Of a DNA stretch of 64,000 nucleotides, positions 36,027 to 48,249 are shown one piece after another. Source of the DNA: Pseudocercospora fijiensis CIRAD86. Lineage: Eukaryota > Ascomycota > Dothideomycetes > Mycosphaerellales > Mycosphaerellaceae. Numbering within the stretch: the first letter of the stretch is position 1; every line of letters starts with the position of its first letter. A model generated the notes under the pieces. The model was not told the origin of the DNA and searched no databases. It saw only the letters and a list, made by a program, of their open reading frames with translations. The translations under genes and the position numbers were made by a program. The stretch is taken from positions 731,400-795,399 of the forward strand of contig NW_006921548.1 of NCBI RefSeq assembly GCF_000340215.1, in the 5' to 3' direction.

Positions 36027-38390
36027 ATAAGGTCCAAATATCTATTATAGAATGCGCTATTAACTATTAACAAAGATGCTAAGCTCCGAAGGGCTATTAA
36101 ACGCTTCCGCGCCGGCGAATACGATACTAAAGTAGCCTATTGTTAGGACTTCGAAATTCTATATATAACCTTTAACGATCGAGTCCGCGGACTCTACGGC
36201 AGTATACTCGAGTTTGGAGATAGTTAGAAGCGGTTAAATAGCATATAACAAGCTACATTAAAAGAGATAATTATAAGAATAATTGGAATAGGGTTTCTAC
36301 CTAAATATAAGACTATTCGTAGATAGGCGGAGCAGATACTAGCTATAGACCCGGATTATAATCCTCTTATAATACCTCCTATTAGCGTCTACTAGCCGGC
36401 TCGATTTATCGACTAAGATAAGGACCTCCGCCTTAGGTGGACTACTATAATAGACTATCACCGCCGCAATGTTGCTAATAATCTAGAGGTCTTAGTTGAA
36501 TACTATAAGAAGCTAGCTAATACAATTAAGGAATACGATATAGCACTAGAAGACATTAGCAATTTTGATAAAGCCGGATACCTTACTAGTTGTTACGAGC
36601 GTAATTTCTAGGTTATAATCCTCGCTCGAGAGGCTAAGAACACCTTTATACGACAACCTAGCGGTCGTGAATAGATAACAACTATTAAAGCTATTCGAGC
36701 CGATATTTATTATATCCCTCCGTTCTTTATATTCAAAGCGAGGCAGGTTACCGAGGCCTTATTGCGCTAATTCTAACGCCAATTCTACTATATAGGCGCT
36801 AGCTTTGCTATTACTAACAATGGCTAGTCTAATACTAAGATAGCTAGTTAATAGATATAGTATTATAATATCCGTTGCCCTCCGAGCAAACTAGACAAAT
36901 AGCGGTTACTAATAATGGACGGTTACGACAGCTACAAGTCATTTAACTTCCTATAGTATGCCTTAGCTAATCGTATACTATGCCTGTGCCTTCTAAGCTA
37001 TTCAACCGCTTACTGCTAGCCGCTAGATTATAGTGTATTTAGACCTTGCAAACTAGCCTATTCGAGTGCACTAATGTAACGCTATACTAACCTTAGTCTA
37101 GTAAGCGTTACTAAGTCCGACTTCCTAGAAATCTATTCTAACCTCTACCTAGAAGTCTTTATACCTAATATTATAATAAAGGCCTTCGAGGGCATAGGTA
37201 TAACACTAGTCGACGTAGAGCGAGTAATTAGCAAGCTTCTACGGTCCTTTCGACCTATAATACCTCTACTACTACGGCAACAAGCGTAGTAAGAAGTCGT
37301 ATAGTCGTTACTAATTGATATACTACTAGTAGCAAGGATACTAGTTAAAGGTCTAATGCTAATACTAGGAGTACGACTATTATAGGAACTCCGATAGCAA
37401 CTAGCAGCACTACTACTACTACCTGTTATACCGGCAAAGCGCCTCCTATTTAGTAGCAATCCTTCTATACTAATAAGCTATAAGCGATTAAAGACAACGG
37501 CTAAGAAGGTAGAATTCTAGAGCTTACAATCTACCGATAACCTCGGTTGTACTTACCTTCCTTATACCTATAGTTTAGAACTAGCTATCTGTAATAGACG
37601 AGTGGTTAACAAGTTCAAAAAGACTATTAAGGTAGCTTAGGTACTCCTTAACTAGTATTACATAGTTATCCGAGAGAATAAAGGACTCCGGTATGCCCTT
37701 AGATAGAAGACTCGCAATAAGGAGCTTAATAAGGTAATTAGCAAAGCTAAGGTCTATATAATAGAGGTTGTAGACTCAATGTTAGCGGAGGCAATATAGA
37801 AGGCTGAATACGAGAAGCTCCGGACTTTAGTAAAGGAAGACCTTGTAGCGCTTTAATAGGTAAAGAAGCGGAGGTTAGCCCTCGTAATATAGTAGAACAA
37901 GACCGCTCGCAAGGAGCGTATTTAGCTCTATTTTAACCTCACTTAGTTACGGAAGGAGTATAAGGCCGCTTATAAGACCGAAAGCTAGTATATACGCAAT
38001 ATTAGGTATCTAATTACTAGCGAGCGCTTACCTGCAAACGCGGCTTCTATATACGTTAGTAAAGCCCTCGAATATATATAGCAACTCGAGGCTCGAGTCG
38101 AGGCCTTTAAACATACCGAGAAGGTTACTAAGTATATACGAGACCTATAGTATACTAAATAGAATAAATTGAAGACAGCGGAAGAGAAGATTGCCGTACT
38201 TAAGAGCATAGTAAGTAAGGCGGACGTAGTAGACAAGGCGGCTATTAATGCCCTCCTAGCACTCGACTATATAGTAGACCTAACTAACGAGGTTAAGCAG
38301 AAGGCGAACGATGTCGACGATAAACTAGACGGTAAGGTTCTATTCTTAGTAGAAGATAATAGCGACGTCGAACTCCTCGATCTACGGTAG
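36027..38390 (+). pseudogene. Pogo/Fot1-like DDE transposase with long C-terminal extension
   Basis: A single phase runs from about 36027 (ATA, likely former ATG) to TAG at 38388-38390, about 788 codons. The N-terminal HTH region reads NKDAKLRRAIKRFRAGEYDT, then RVRGLYGSI. The CENP-B/Tc5-like region reads GIGFLPKYKTIRR, then DKDLRLRW. The DDE_1 core reads EYDIALEDISNFDKAGYLT, then AIRADIYYIPPFFIFKA, then YHNIRCPPSKLDK-RLLIMDGYDSYKSFNFL (second Asp near 36920), and DYSVFRPCKLAYSSAL. The last 250 or so residues are charged, predicted coiled coil (KTAEEKIAVLKSIVSKADVV, LTNEVKQKANDVDDKLDG) and extend beyond the usual 500-550-residue fungal pogo length. Inactive: stops at Gln/Trp codons. Confidence 0.9.
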
Positions 38391-38535
38391 GCTAATCTAC
38401 GTTTAAATATAGGATAGTTATCTATATAGGACATATACGATAGGGGCTTCTTTAGGGATAATAAAGCCGCCTAAATCTAATAGAAAAGCCGTCGACTAAT
38501 TAGAAGCCGAGAAACACCTATCAACTATTAAAAGT

Positions 38536-38570
38536 GTACTTAATCGACGTATCTCGGTCGATTAAGTGTC
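38536..38570. other. Hairpin-forming sequence downstream of the pogo gene
   Basis: CTTAATCGAC and GTCGATTAAG are separated by an 8-base loop, giving a 10-bp perfect stem. It lies about 150 bases after the transposase stop and inside the transposon. It could act at the mRNA 3' end, but that is inference. Confidence 0.5.
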
Positions 38571-39100
38571 CTCGGAGGTACGGCCTCGGCTAGAGTCCGG
38601 ATTTAGGGAAGCTAGCTTTCTAAGACATATATATACTATTATACTACAACTATCCTGTAATACTTTATCTTTATATCTTATACGCTTGTTATATGTATTA
38701 AGACCTTTCATTTACGCTATTTAGTATATCTATATATAGTATAGATAGTATATAATTAGTGTCGAGGGCTAGTAGTTAGCCTAATTCTAGCCTCTTATCG
38801 AAGCTCGGAGATTTAGCGGACATTGCCGACCCTCGCTAGACCCTAACTTAGTAGCACTTAGCTATTCGACTAGGCTTTAAACTATATACTTCTACATTAG
38901 TATATTCTGCTATAATATATTGCCTACAATTTTAGAATTATAGAACTCGACGCTGCGATTATTTTAGTATAAAAATTAGTATAATTGCATCGCTATAGAG
39001 CGTATAGTAATTCGTAGAAGTATCGATATAGAACGCTAAGATGCTTACAAATCTACGCTAACGAACGGCCGGAATTACGAAAGCCTCCTTATATACGTTA

Positions 39101-39747
39101 TACTATACTCGTTCTACTATATCCGGTCTTATTACGACCCGTAGAAGTAGTAGGTCCCTTCTTATAAAGCGTCGTAACTTAGTTAAGTAGACTCGGTATT
39201 ATAAAAGTCGTCGAATTAAGGAAAAAATTGCGTTATAAAGGTATACGAAAGCGCGCGCGGAGCGAGGGTATTACGGAGATAGTAGATATAGAGCGTAGAG
39301 GTATAGGTATCGATACGAAGGTTAAATATAGTGAGAGAGGTAGTATCGCGGTATCGCTAGGTAATAGAGTAAGCGTCGCGCAAGCCTATATTATAGTAAC
39401 GTTAGAGTAAGAAAAGAAGGCAGGTACGGCTAAAAAAGGCAGGTACGGCAAACTTTAAAATATATCCGGTATATATAGCTAGTATAGTAATAGGCGAAAG
39501 CCTCCTTTTTATAAATAGCCGGCGTAATAATAGTATCTTACTATAGTATAGATATTCTTTAGTAATTCCCTTACTAGCTATAGTAATCTTATAAGTAACC
39601 TAGGCCTATTGCTAGGAAATATAAGAAATATTAGGTAGGCTATACTAAACAAGCTAGTTATTTAGTAGGAAAAGGCCTACTACCGTCTCTATATACCGGC
39701 TACGAGTGCCGGCTATCGCTCTAAATTTAACTCTACCCTATCTTAGA
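39101..39747. other. No gene recognised
   Basis: Short open stretch near 39230-39410 is Arg/Glu-rich by composition only and no family was seen. Near 39490 CGAAAGCCTCCTTTTTATAA weakly resembles the inner part of the pogo terminal repeat but lacks the ACGT end. Confidence 0.35.
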
Positions 39748-40453
39748 GGCTAAGGTACCGAGCGGAAAGCCTATAGCTTATATTTACTTAGTTATCGCGG
39801 AGCGCTTATAGGTAAGGTATTAGAAAAGAGTATAAAAAGTACGAGAAGAGTATCCTAGGATATAGGTCGTAAGTAAATAAGAGTAGTACACCTAGTTATT
39901 TATATAGTACGTTACTCTATACGACTAAGAGCCTATATTATCTCGTACTTCGCTTATAAGACCTCGACTCTACTAGTATACTATTAATCTCCTCCTCGGT
40001 CGCTATCTTAATTCTTCTTCGAGTTGCCGGACTTAGTACGTATCTATCGCTATATAATAGCGCTACGTATTATAGAGAATTAACTCCGCCGTATCTCGAA
40101 GGCTAAGGTACTAAGCGGAAATCCTATAGCTTATATTTACTCGGTTATCGCGGAGCGATTATAGGTAAGGTATTAGAAAAGAGTATAAAAAGTACGAGAA
40201 GAGTATCCTAGGATATAGGTCGTAAGTAAATAAGAGTAGTACGCCTAGTTATTTATATAGTACGTTACTCTAAATAACTAGGAGCCTATATTATCTTATA
40301 CTTCGCTTATAAGACCTCGACTCTACTAGTATACTATCGATCTCCTCCTCGGTCGCTAATACGCTATCTTAATTCTTCTTCGAGTTGCCGGACTTAGTAC
40401 GTATCTATAGCTATATAATAGCGCTACGTATTATAGAGAATTTCTCGTTAAAG
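39748..40453. repeat. About 353-bp tandem duplication
   Basis: The segment starting GGCTAAGGTACCGAGCGG at 39748 is repeated from 40101 (GGCTAAGGTACTAAGCGG) to about 40453. Most differences are C/T or G/A, plus one 7-base insertion in the second copy (TAATACG at about 40356). Shared landmarks include AGAGTATCCTAGGATATAGG and TCTCCTCCTCGGTCGCTA. Unit function is unknown. Confidence 0.9.
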
Positions 40454-41940
40454 TTTTTCTCTTGTAGGCTTGCTATCTGCCTCGTAGTATAGAGGATTAA
40501 AGTACTAATACTAAAGAATCTCTTTATAGTTAGGATACTAGGGCTCCTTAGGACCTTTGTATTTTAGGTCTAAATAGAGACGTATTATAAACGTTCTATC
40601 GCCCTTTCGCTTACTATCCGCTAGGTCGCGATATACGAAGAAACTAATCTAAATATAGCTCGTCTCTATAATAGCCGGGTAAATATAGAGCGCTAGGTTT
40701 CTACTTCGTACCTTAGATTTAGGGACGGCGTAGAGATAAAATTAGAAATATAGCCGGTACCTATAGCTAGTAAAAGGATGCGAAAATAGGCCTCCTTCTA
40801 GATTAATCTAACGACTAAATACAATTTCTAACTAATCCGCTATAAACCGACGCCGAATTTTAGCTAGAAGCTATATATCTTTATTTTAAAGAGTAACCCG
40901 CTTTGTATAGATAGTAAGGAGGTTTAAAAGCTTAAGCTCGGTTACGAGAAATGCCTCTATAGCTTTCTAAAGAGTACTAATCGCCTTAGCCGTAAATCGT
41001 ATACTAGACCGAAAATCTAATATAATTTCTTAGACGAGTCGCTAGAAGGGAGTCTTAGAGATTAAAAGCTCGGTCCCTTTTTTGTTTTAGAAAAGCCGGA
41101 TCTAGCGAAGGGTAATAGTACCTAGTTTAAAGCGCCGCTTCTTTATCGTCGAGTCCTACCTTATTCCCTTTTTTTTAATAGAAAGATAACTTTTCTTTAC
41201 GATAGCCTTCGTCCGCCTACTCTTTTAGCCTTCTCCTATCTATCTAAAGCCTTCTTGTTTTTCGGTACTATTTTCCGAGAAACCCCCTTCCTTCGTATAT
41301 ACTATAGAGAGTCTTACTCTTCCGATATCTCGTTCTCGCTATAGTTTCCCTATACTTAGCTTGCTTTACCCTTGCCCTTTAGCCTCTAAAGATATTTATC
41401 TATACGTTTAGGCGACGAGGGTATATCCGTAGGACCTAGAAAATTAATAAGTATATAATCGTAAGGAGATATTAATGCTTCTTACCTTCTAGAATAAATA
41501 GTCTTCTATTTAACCGCCTTAGTAGGTTACCGTTAGATTCGTATAAAGGATAGTAGCTTAAGGAAGGGGAGGTAGCCGGCTTAGGAAGGCCCGAAGAGCC
41601 GAATCCTTAAGATATATTTGTCTTTAAGAATATAGGGAAAGGGAAGAAGGAGAGGAAAAGCGAATAGAGAATTAGAAATAGTCCGTATATAAGCGGGGTA
41701 GGTTGCTATAGTAACTAGTCTATTTAGGTCCTAGGAATTCGAAATATATTAAAGATATATACCGGCTATATATACCGGCTATATTACCTTCTACGTAAAC
41801 GCTTTATCTCCTTAAAGCTACTCTAAGCCTATATACGTTTCTGCTTCTCGATCCGGTATCGCCTTCTACCTCTACCCTCCTCCTCTTTATTATCGCTAAT
41901 TAGGATTTCGCTTAGACTAAATTTCGTATTCTCTTCGCGC
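40454..41940. other. No confident gene; possible extension of the hAT element
   Basis: The minus strand has broken Ser/Lys-rich pieces that may be hAT 3' sequence, but no motif was read. The 19-mer AGCCGGTACCTATAGCTAG at 40752-40770 recurs in reverse complement at 43169-43187. Confidence 0.35.
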
Positions 41941-41949
41941 TCCTAGGTT

Positions 41950-44200
41950 TCTTCGATCTTAAGGTTTTCTAATTCCTCGATTAAGTCCTTTAGTATAATC
42001 TTAAGTATCCTACCTTAGCGACTCTAGTAGAGGAGATAGTATCGGAATACTATAATAGATTCGAAGGTAGTAGGCGAGTATATTCGATTAAAGCGGCCCT
42101 AGTAACGAGCGATACTAAAAGACCTCTTATAGCCTATACCTACGCTTAGGATAGCGAGGACGTCCCGAGCGACCGACGCTATCGTTAGAAACTTAGGCTC
42201 TAACCGCTACTATATAGCGAGAATATCGTCTCCGAATTCGTCTAGAAGACTAGTAAGATCTAGAGATTACTATTAGCCCTCTTTCCGAGCCTACGGGTTT
42301 AGTACTTACCCGCGCGCTAATAGAGATCGAACTCTTCTTTATTTACTTTAGTAGTTACTTCCTCTTCTATCTCTACTTCCTACCTACGAAATAGATATAA
42401 TATCGGAGCCTTCTAAACCTTCTTTTTCTTTATAGGAGCTATATTTAGACTAGTTTCTTTCCGACGCTTATAGAATATCTTTTCTAGAATAGTCTAGTAA
42501 TACTTAGGCTATTCCTCGTTATTCTTCTATTCTAGCTTCTACTAGTATATATCCTTTTCTGCTAGATTAAGTAAGTACGTAACGCTATAGATATCCCCGA
42601 ACGACTAAAAGGTAGTACTATAATATTTATATAACTTAGTATAGGAGGTATCTATAGCTTTCGTTATAGCTACTTTCTAGGGAACGCTCTTCTTAGCTAG
42701 CTTAGCTACGGTTTCGTCGAGCTCGTTAAAGAGCTAGTTATAGTACGTAAAGACAAGGTAGATTGTCGGTCCTCGGATTCTTCTAATCGTAGTAATAACC
42801 TTCGCGTAATGCTTACTAATATCGACGAGATACTCTACTTAGCGCTATTCGGTAGCGGTAAGGCTAAGCTACCTAATACTCTTAGAACTCTAATAGATCT
42901 TAAGAGCGGTACGTAAAGTATATCCCCTTATAACTATATAGAAAGTCGAATCGAACCGGGTCTTTATATCTTAGGTAAAATAGAGTAGGCGCTAAAGAGG
43001 CCGCTTTTACTATCGCTTATTCTATACGATATTCTAGGTATTAGTTTTAGGGCGCTCGATTAGGTTCTTTTAAATAGTCTCGAATCGGTTATATCTCTAT
43101 AAGCTCGAGTTCGTATATATTACTAGACGACGAAGCTAGAGAAAAAGAGTTAGAAATATACTAGGTTGCTAGCTATAGGTACCGGCTACGGATAAAAGTT
43201 ATACCTTATATAAAACGAGAGCGAGCCTCTCTACCTTATCCCGTTTTATTACTATAACGAGTTTCTCGACTTTCGACTTTGCTTTATCCTTATCTAGGAT
43301 CTTCTATTAGTCGTCGTTTAATAGTGCAATTTTAAGCGTCTTAAAGAGGGCTCGGATCGCGATTTAAACTATATAAGCGAGGTAGGGAAACTTCTATAGA
43401 AATATAACTAGTATCGACGTCGGCTCCGATTTGATAGGGCTAGGGCTATTACTAGGCTCCTCTTTATCGTTATTATCGTACGTATTATCGTGCGTATCTA
43501 GAATCGTAGCGAGCTTAATATTCGGAAGATTAAGCTAGATTATAGACCTTATAATCTCCTCTATATACTTAACCCTATCGATACGATTAGTAATTTTAAA
43601 GACATATACGAGTAAATTATATATATAACGCCTTGAATAATATTCGATTATTACTAGCGTTGTCTATAGTAATCGAGATTAGTTTCGTTATTACGCTAAC
43701 CCTATCTATTACCGTATAGATAAGCTTCGCTATATTCTTACTAGTATAGGAACCTAGAATTTTAGGGAATCCGATTATAAGTTCCTAGAGTTTCTAATCC
43801 GAATTAATAAAGTATAGTATAATCGAGAGAAAGGAGGCTCTTATAGTCCGGCTTAACTAGCTATCGATAGTAATAGCTACTCGGCGAGTATTACGAAGGA
43901 TCTCCCGAATATCGTCTAACGTAGCCTCTTTATTCTTTTCGAATATAATACGCTACGTTATCGCGCCGAGAAATAGGGGAGGGTAGTTTATAAGATATAG
44001 ATATATCTTCTATATAGACTCCCTTTCGTAGAAGTCTTCCGGAAGACCGTTTATAGCTAGCATTTCGTTTGCTAGTTACTTAAAGTCTTTAGGGGAGAAA
44101 TCGGTAGCCTTTAATCCTAGAGCTTCCTTAAGCGTAGCCTATAATAATTAGCTAGATCCCTACGGTTAATTAAAGTAGCCGATAGCTATAGCTAGTAGCT
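41950..44200 (-). pseudogene. hAT-family transposase remnant
   Basis: Read from right to left: N-terminal part near 44120-44050 (ATLKEALGLKATDFSPKDFK*L) and a segment near 43700-43640 with GFPKILGSYTSKNIAKLI and ITIDNASNN (the hAT 'SDNAxNN' Asp motif). At 43000-42800 is DIKTRFDSTFYIVIRG (hAT 'DVxTRWNSTYxML'), then LTATE*R*VEYLVDISKHY and GPTIYLVFTYYN*LFNELDE. The C-terminal dimerisation region hATC near 42220-42040 reads DDILAI**RLEPKFLTIASV, then ARDVLAILSVGIGYKRSFSIARY. Order and spacing match hAT transposases, which cut and paste with 8-bp duplications. A 100-base foreign-looking stretch near 43090-43190 interrupts the frame. Terminal repeats were not found. Stops at Gln/Trp. Confidence 0.88.
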
Positions 44201-44539
44201 ATAGCTAGTAGCCGTAGCCGGCATTTTAGAAGACGTACCTCTTTCTAGAACGCTATATCTATATTAACCCTCTTCTCTTCTTAAGATTCCCGATACTGTT
44301 TAGAATAGAGATAGTTCGTAGGCGATAAGTTCCTATCCCCTAGTTTCGGGTATTTTAAGATTAAACCGTAGAAGTTATAGACAATTACTAGTTAACCTTT
44401 AAGTCGAGAAGTTATATAATAGTGCAATGCCCCCTCTATAAAGAACTTCTAGAATATATCTATTCGCTCCTTACTATCCTATCGTATCGAGTACTTCCGG
44501 CGTTAGGCTAACTAGCCTACCTTCCTCCTTCTCCTCCTA

Positions 44540-45240
44540 GAGCTCTATCGAATAATATACTAACCTACTACTACCCTATCTACCTACTAATATAACCCTT
44601 CTTATACTATACCTACTAAAGTCTTCTAGAATTATCGACCTAACTAAGTATAGTACTTCTATAGCCGATAAGTCTACTAAAATTAATATTAGTTAGGATT
44701 AGTAGTCGCCTATAAAATTAGCTATTAAGTAAGCCTAAGACGACCGACTCGCTCGTAAGGATTACGACGCTCGCGAGCGCTATAAATAGACTATCGCGGA
44801 TAGACTCCGGAGGATAATAGAATAATAAATAGTAGACCGGGAGGTAGCCGCGCGAAAAGCTATAGCAGATATCGCTATAGATAGAATAGCGATTTAGTAG
44901 GCTATCGATAAGGTAGTTAAAGAGATACTCCGCGATAACGTTTATAATAGGAATACTACTTTACTTCTAGTTGCCCTCTAAGATTCGGTTCGAAAGGCCG
45001 TCTATTCCGTAGAGCCCGATATAATAGAGTAAACGGTAAAGACCTATATTACTTCTACTTTACCTAAGATATTACTATATCTAAATAGACTAGTACTATC
45101 CCTAGTATAACCTCCGGCGTAGATAAATACTAGTAATAATACTAAGGACGATAGAAAAATAATACCGAGTAAAGCCGATAATACTAGTAGTAAGGAGGCT
45201 AGAGATATAATCGACTTAGAGCGAGATCGAATTCGCTAGA
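44540..45240 (+). pseudogene. Unrecognised coiled-coil coding tract
   Basis: The frame reads IKLAIK*A*DDRLARKDYDA, RERYK*TIADRLRRIIE, DREVAARKAIADIAIDRIAI, AIDKVVKEILRDNVYNRNTT, LLLVAL*DSVRKAVYSVEPD, then a Ser/Asn/Asp linker and ARDIIDLERDRIR. It is highly charged with heptad-like spacing. Stops are TAG/TAA at Gln-like sites. Such helical, Gln-rich, basic proteins upstream of other genes include retroelement Gag-like proteins, but no zinc knuckle was seen. Family unknown. Confidence 0.4.
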
Positions 45241-45832
45241 AATAGACCGAGTCGTTCCGAGTTAGATCGTATCGCTACTAGATCCGAATAAGCCCGAACT
45301 CGCTATACGACTACTAAGTATATAAGTAGAAGTCGAAACCGACGCTCTACCGATCTAGACGTTAGTATCTTTTATTAATTAGATCTCGTCGGTAGTACCT
45401 AGCTAGTCTTAGTTAATAGATTTAGATATCGAAACTAACGTCGAGAAGCAATTGTCTAGTAACGTATACTCCTACCTCGACGCTAAGAACTTTAAGTTAA
45501 TATACGATTTTAGACTACTCGATCCCTATTAGACTTTGCTATATATAGGTATTATTCTACCTAATTAGAGATCGAATCGTCCGTTAAAGTCTTACTAGTT
45601 CTATATAATTACCTAGACGCTTCTAGCTTCCGTTACTAGCGTAGACTTCTATATCGGTAGTACGGAGCTATAGCGTACGTTAGCGCTAGTAGTATAAGTA
45701 GGGGAAGTAGTATATAGAGTCGGCCTCGATATAGTAGATATACTATAAAATATAAATATAAGTAAAGCAAGCCCTAACTTTATATTTATCTACGCCTAAT
45801 ATTAATAACTACTACTATAGATACAAATTAGT

Positions 45833-46045
45833 AGTACGACTCGATAACCGACTAGCTATTCGACTAAGCCTAACTTAGGGTACGACTCGGTAAGCCTATA
45901 TATTAGGAAGTAACCTAGACTAACGCTCTGCCCTTTAAATTAGTAATACAACTCGATAACCGACTAGCTATCCGACTAAGCCCGACTTAGGTTACGAATT
46001 AGCAAACTAATATATAGACCCTATAGTAGTTCGAAAACCGAACTA
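45833..46045. repeat. About 112-bp direct repeat, 2 copies
   Basis: Two copies of ACTCGATAACCGACTAGCTA (45839 and 45951), followed by CGACTAAGCC(T/C)(A/G)ACTTAGG(G/T)TACGA. The differences are mostly C/T and G/A. Confidence 0.8.
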
Positions 46046-46282
46046 CTAAATGTATATAGTTTAGTTTCTTAGCGGCGAACTAGCTCCCTAGTTCTAGTTT
46101 AGTTTTTTCGAACTATATAGATTCCTAGTTTAAACTAGAGACTATATTAGTTTTACTATAAAGATACTCTTATTCGACTACCGGCTACGATTGCCGGCTA
46201 TAATAGTAACTATAGTATATTTACTACGCTCTTTTACCGTTACTAGGGCGTAGTTACCGTTACTAGGGCACTATAGGGCACT

Positions 46283-46299
46283 TTAGGGTTAGGGTTAGG
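46283..46299 (+). repeat. Interstitial telomere-like seed (TTAGGG)2TTAGG
   Basis: TTAGGGTTAGGGTTAGG at the start of the block. TTAGGG is the usual telomere unit of filamentous ascomycetes. Confidence 0.9.
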
Positions 46300-46329
46300 C
46301 GTATAGCGGGCGTATAGTAGGGCGCCGGC

Positions 46330-47020
46330 GTCGGGCTAATTAGCTATAACTAGCGATACGGCAAGGGCTGCGGGCTAATTAGCTATAACTAGCGATAGGA
46401 ACGCTCGCCCTCGCGCGCGACGTCGACGAGCTTTATTTACTATTTATCGCCTCCCTTATAGAACTATTCTCTATTTATTCGATATTATAATATCGAAGGT
46501 ATAAAAGAATATATTCTCGCGCCTACTCGTAGGCCGCCTACGTATATTACGAGCTAAATAAGAAGGCGGTCGTATCCTAAGTCGTATCTCGACTACGCCT
46601 ACGTCGGGCTAATTAGCTATAACTAGCGATACGGTAAGGGCCGTAGGCTAATTAGTTATAACTAGCGATAGGAACGCTCGCCCTCGCGCGCGACGTCGAC
46701 GAGCTCTATTTACTATTTATCGCCTCCCTTATAGAACTATTCTCTATTTATTCGATATTATAATATCGAAGGTATAAAAGAATATATTCTCGCGCCTACT
46801 CGTAGGCCGCCTACGTATATTACGAGCTAAATAAGAAGGCGGTCGCATTCTAAGTCGTATCTCGACTACGCCCGCGTTAGGCTAATTAGCTATAACTAGC
46901 GATATAGTAAGGGCCGTAGGCTAATTAGCTATAACTAGCGATAGGAACGCTCGCTCTCGCGCGCGACGTTAACGAGCTCTATTTACTATTTATCGCCTCC
47001 CTTATAGAACTATTCTCTTA
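46330..47020. repeat. 263-283-bp direct repeat, 3 copies (block 1)
   Basis: Units start at 46330, 46613 and 46876 with GTCGGGCTAATTAGCTATAAC or its variant GTTAGGCTAATT. Each contains a doubled CTAATTAGCTATAACTAGCG motif, CGCGCGCGACGT and TTATCGCCTCCCTTATAG. The third copy is truncated. Confidence 0.9.
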
Positions 47021-47040
47021 AAGCACTCTCTATAAGCTAT

Positions 47041-47551
47041 ACCGCGAAGATACCCTTCGCGGCCTTCGCGAAGTAGTCTTAATAACTCGCTATACTCTAT
47101 ATACCGCTAAGAATATATTTAATAGTAAAGTCGGTATCTATACTAAGATTAGTCTCGCCTTTACCCCTTTAACGCGCCGCCTATTATATACTAACCTAAG
47201 TAGGTTTATATCTACGGCGCGACTTTGTCTATACGTAGCTTCGCCGTCCGCGTTACTTTTAGTCTCCTCCGTACTAGTAGGAAAGTTCTATAGGAACCGC
47301 GAAGATGCCCTCCGCGGCCTTCGCGAAGTAGTTTTAATAACTCGCTATACTCTATATACCGCTAAGGACGCATTTAATAGCAAAGTCGGTATCTATACTA
47401 AGGTTAGTCTCGCCTTTACCCCTTTAACGCGCCGCCCGTTATATACTAACCTAAGTAGGTTTATATCTATAGCGCGACTTTGTCTATATATAGCTTCGCC
47501 GTCCGCGTTACTTTTAGTCTTCCCTATACTAGTAAGAAAGTTCTATAGGAA
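47041..47551. repeat. 255-bp direct repeat, 2 copies (block 1)
   Basis: Units start ACCGCGAAGAT at 47041 and 47296. Each contains the inverted repeat CCGCGGCCTTCGCG-like core and GTCTCGCCTTTACCCCTTTA. A third short start precedes the helicase-like frame. Confidence 0.88.
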
Positions 47552-48245
47552 TAGTTAAAGCGCCTTATCGCTAGTAGCTTAGTCGTTCTTATACTAATAA
47601 ATAATAAGTTTGTATCTCGCGCTATTATCGCTACTATTACCGCTCGACTACTAGAGGGACTTTAGTAGAATCTACCTAAGCTTAATCTCGCCTTTACCCG
47701 TCCCGAGGAGTTAGAGCTAGATCCTACTATAGAATATCTTATAGTAGAGGACCGTAGCGGACTTTTCGAAGCTAATCGGTATACCTTACTTAGCCTTTAG
47801 CGTATAATACGCGAGGGTTTCCCCTTATTAGAGTACCTCGTTAGTATATAGCCTTACATTTCGGCGCCTAAGTATATTAAAGCATAGCTAAAGCGAGATC
47901 TAAGCTCTATCCTAGTTAATAACTCTAACGAGAGCTTCGAGAATATTAATATAGTTAAGCACTAGCCTTCTAAGCCTAATAGTACTCTAGACGCCTTCTA
48001 ACTAGAAGCGCTCCGTCGTATTCTAACGGCGCGTCTTACTATTATTTAAGGCCTACCCGGTACTAGTAAGATCTATGTCTCTATATAAGCTATTAAAGTA
48101 ATACTCGAGAACTAGAATAAGGGAGATCTACTAATAATTATCGCTTATTAGACTAACTACGCTATCGACTAGTTTTTACGTTATATCGCTATATTCGAGG
48201 AAGAATTTATATATCTCGGTAGTCGTAGTAAGGATAAGGATATCG
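47552..48245 (+). pseudogene. Upf1/ZNFX1-like SF1 helicase, N-terminal fragment (copy 1)
   Basis: The frame reads LDAF*LEALRRILTARLTII, then *GLPGTSKIYVS (48047-48080), NKGDLLIIIAY*TNYAID*F, LRYIAIFEEEFIYLGSRSKD and KDIVK. This is the Upf1-like order: 'L...Q..A...iL...L.iIQGPPGTGKT', the motif Ia region 'ILvcaqTNhAvDqlL', then 'RLGxRSKDxxV'. Walker A GPPGTGKT has become GLPGTSKI. Family members are RNA/DNA helicases such as Upf1, ZNFX1 and fission-yeast Hrr1 in RNA-mediated silencing. The gene is cut after DIVK by a 41-bp hairpin repeat, so the Walker B and later motifs are absent. Confidence 0.82.
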
Positions 48246-48249
48246 TTAA

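Larger units (their letters stand above)
35794..39098 (+). mobile_element. Pogo/Fot1-like Tc1-mariner transposon with 25-bp perfect TIRs
   Basis: The left repeat at 35794-35818 begins ACGTATATAAGGAGGCTTTC. The right repeat at 39074-39098 is its exact reverse complement over 25 bp. TA is present on each side (35792-35793 and 39099-39100), the target-site duplication of Tc1/mariner/pogo elements. Length is 3305 bp. It encodes one long transposase frame. Perfect terminal repeats and retained CA/TG make it one of the less decayed elements in the window. Confidence 0.92.

Noticed and set aside
37145..37459. Minus-strand open frame over the pogo gene
   Set aside because: The plus strand carries the pogo-like transposase in continuous phase; the minus frame is a shadow.
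35630..38525. Possible pogo transposon ends GTTGA...TCAAC with TA duplications
   Set aside because: Only 5 bp of terminal match. The 25-bp perfect inverted repeat at 35794/39074 with TA duplications and a matching MITE is far stronger.
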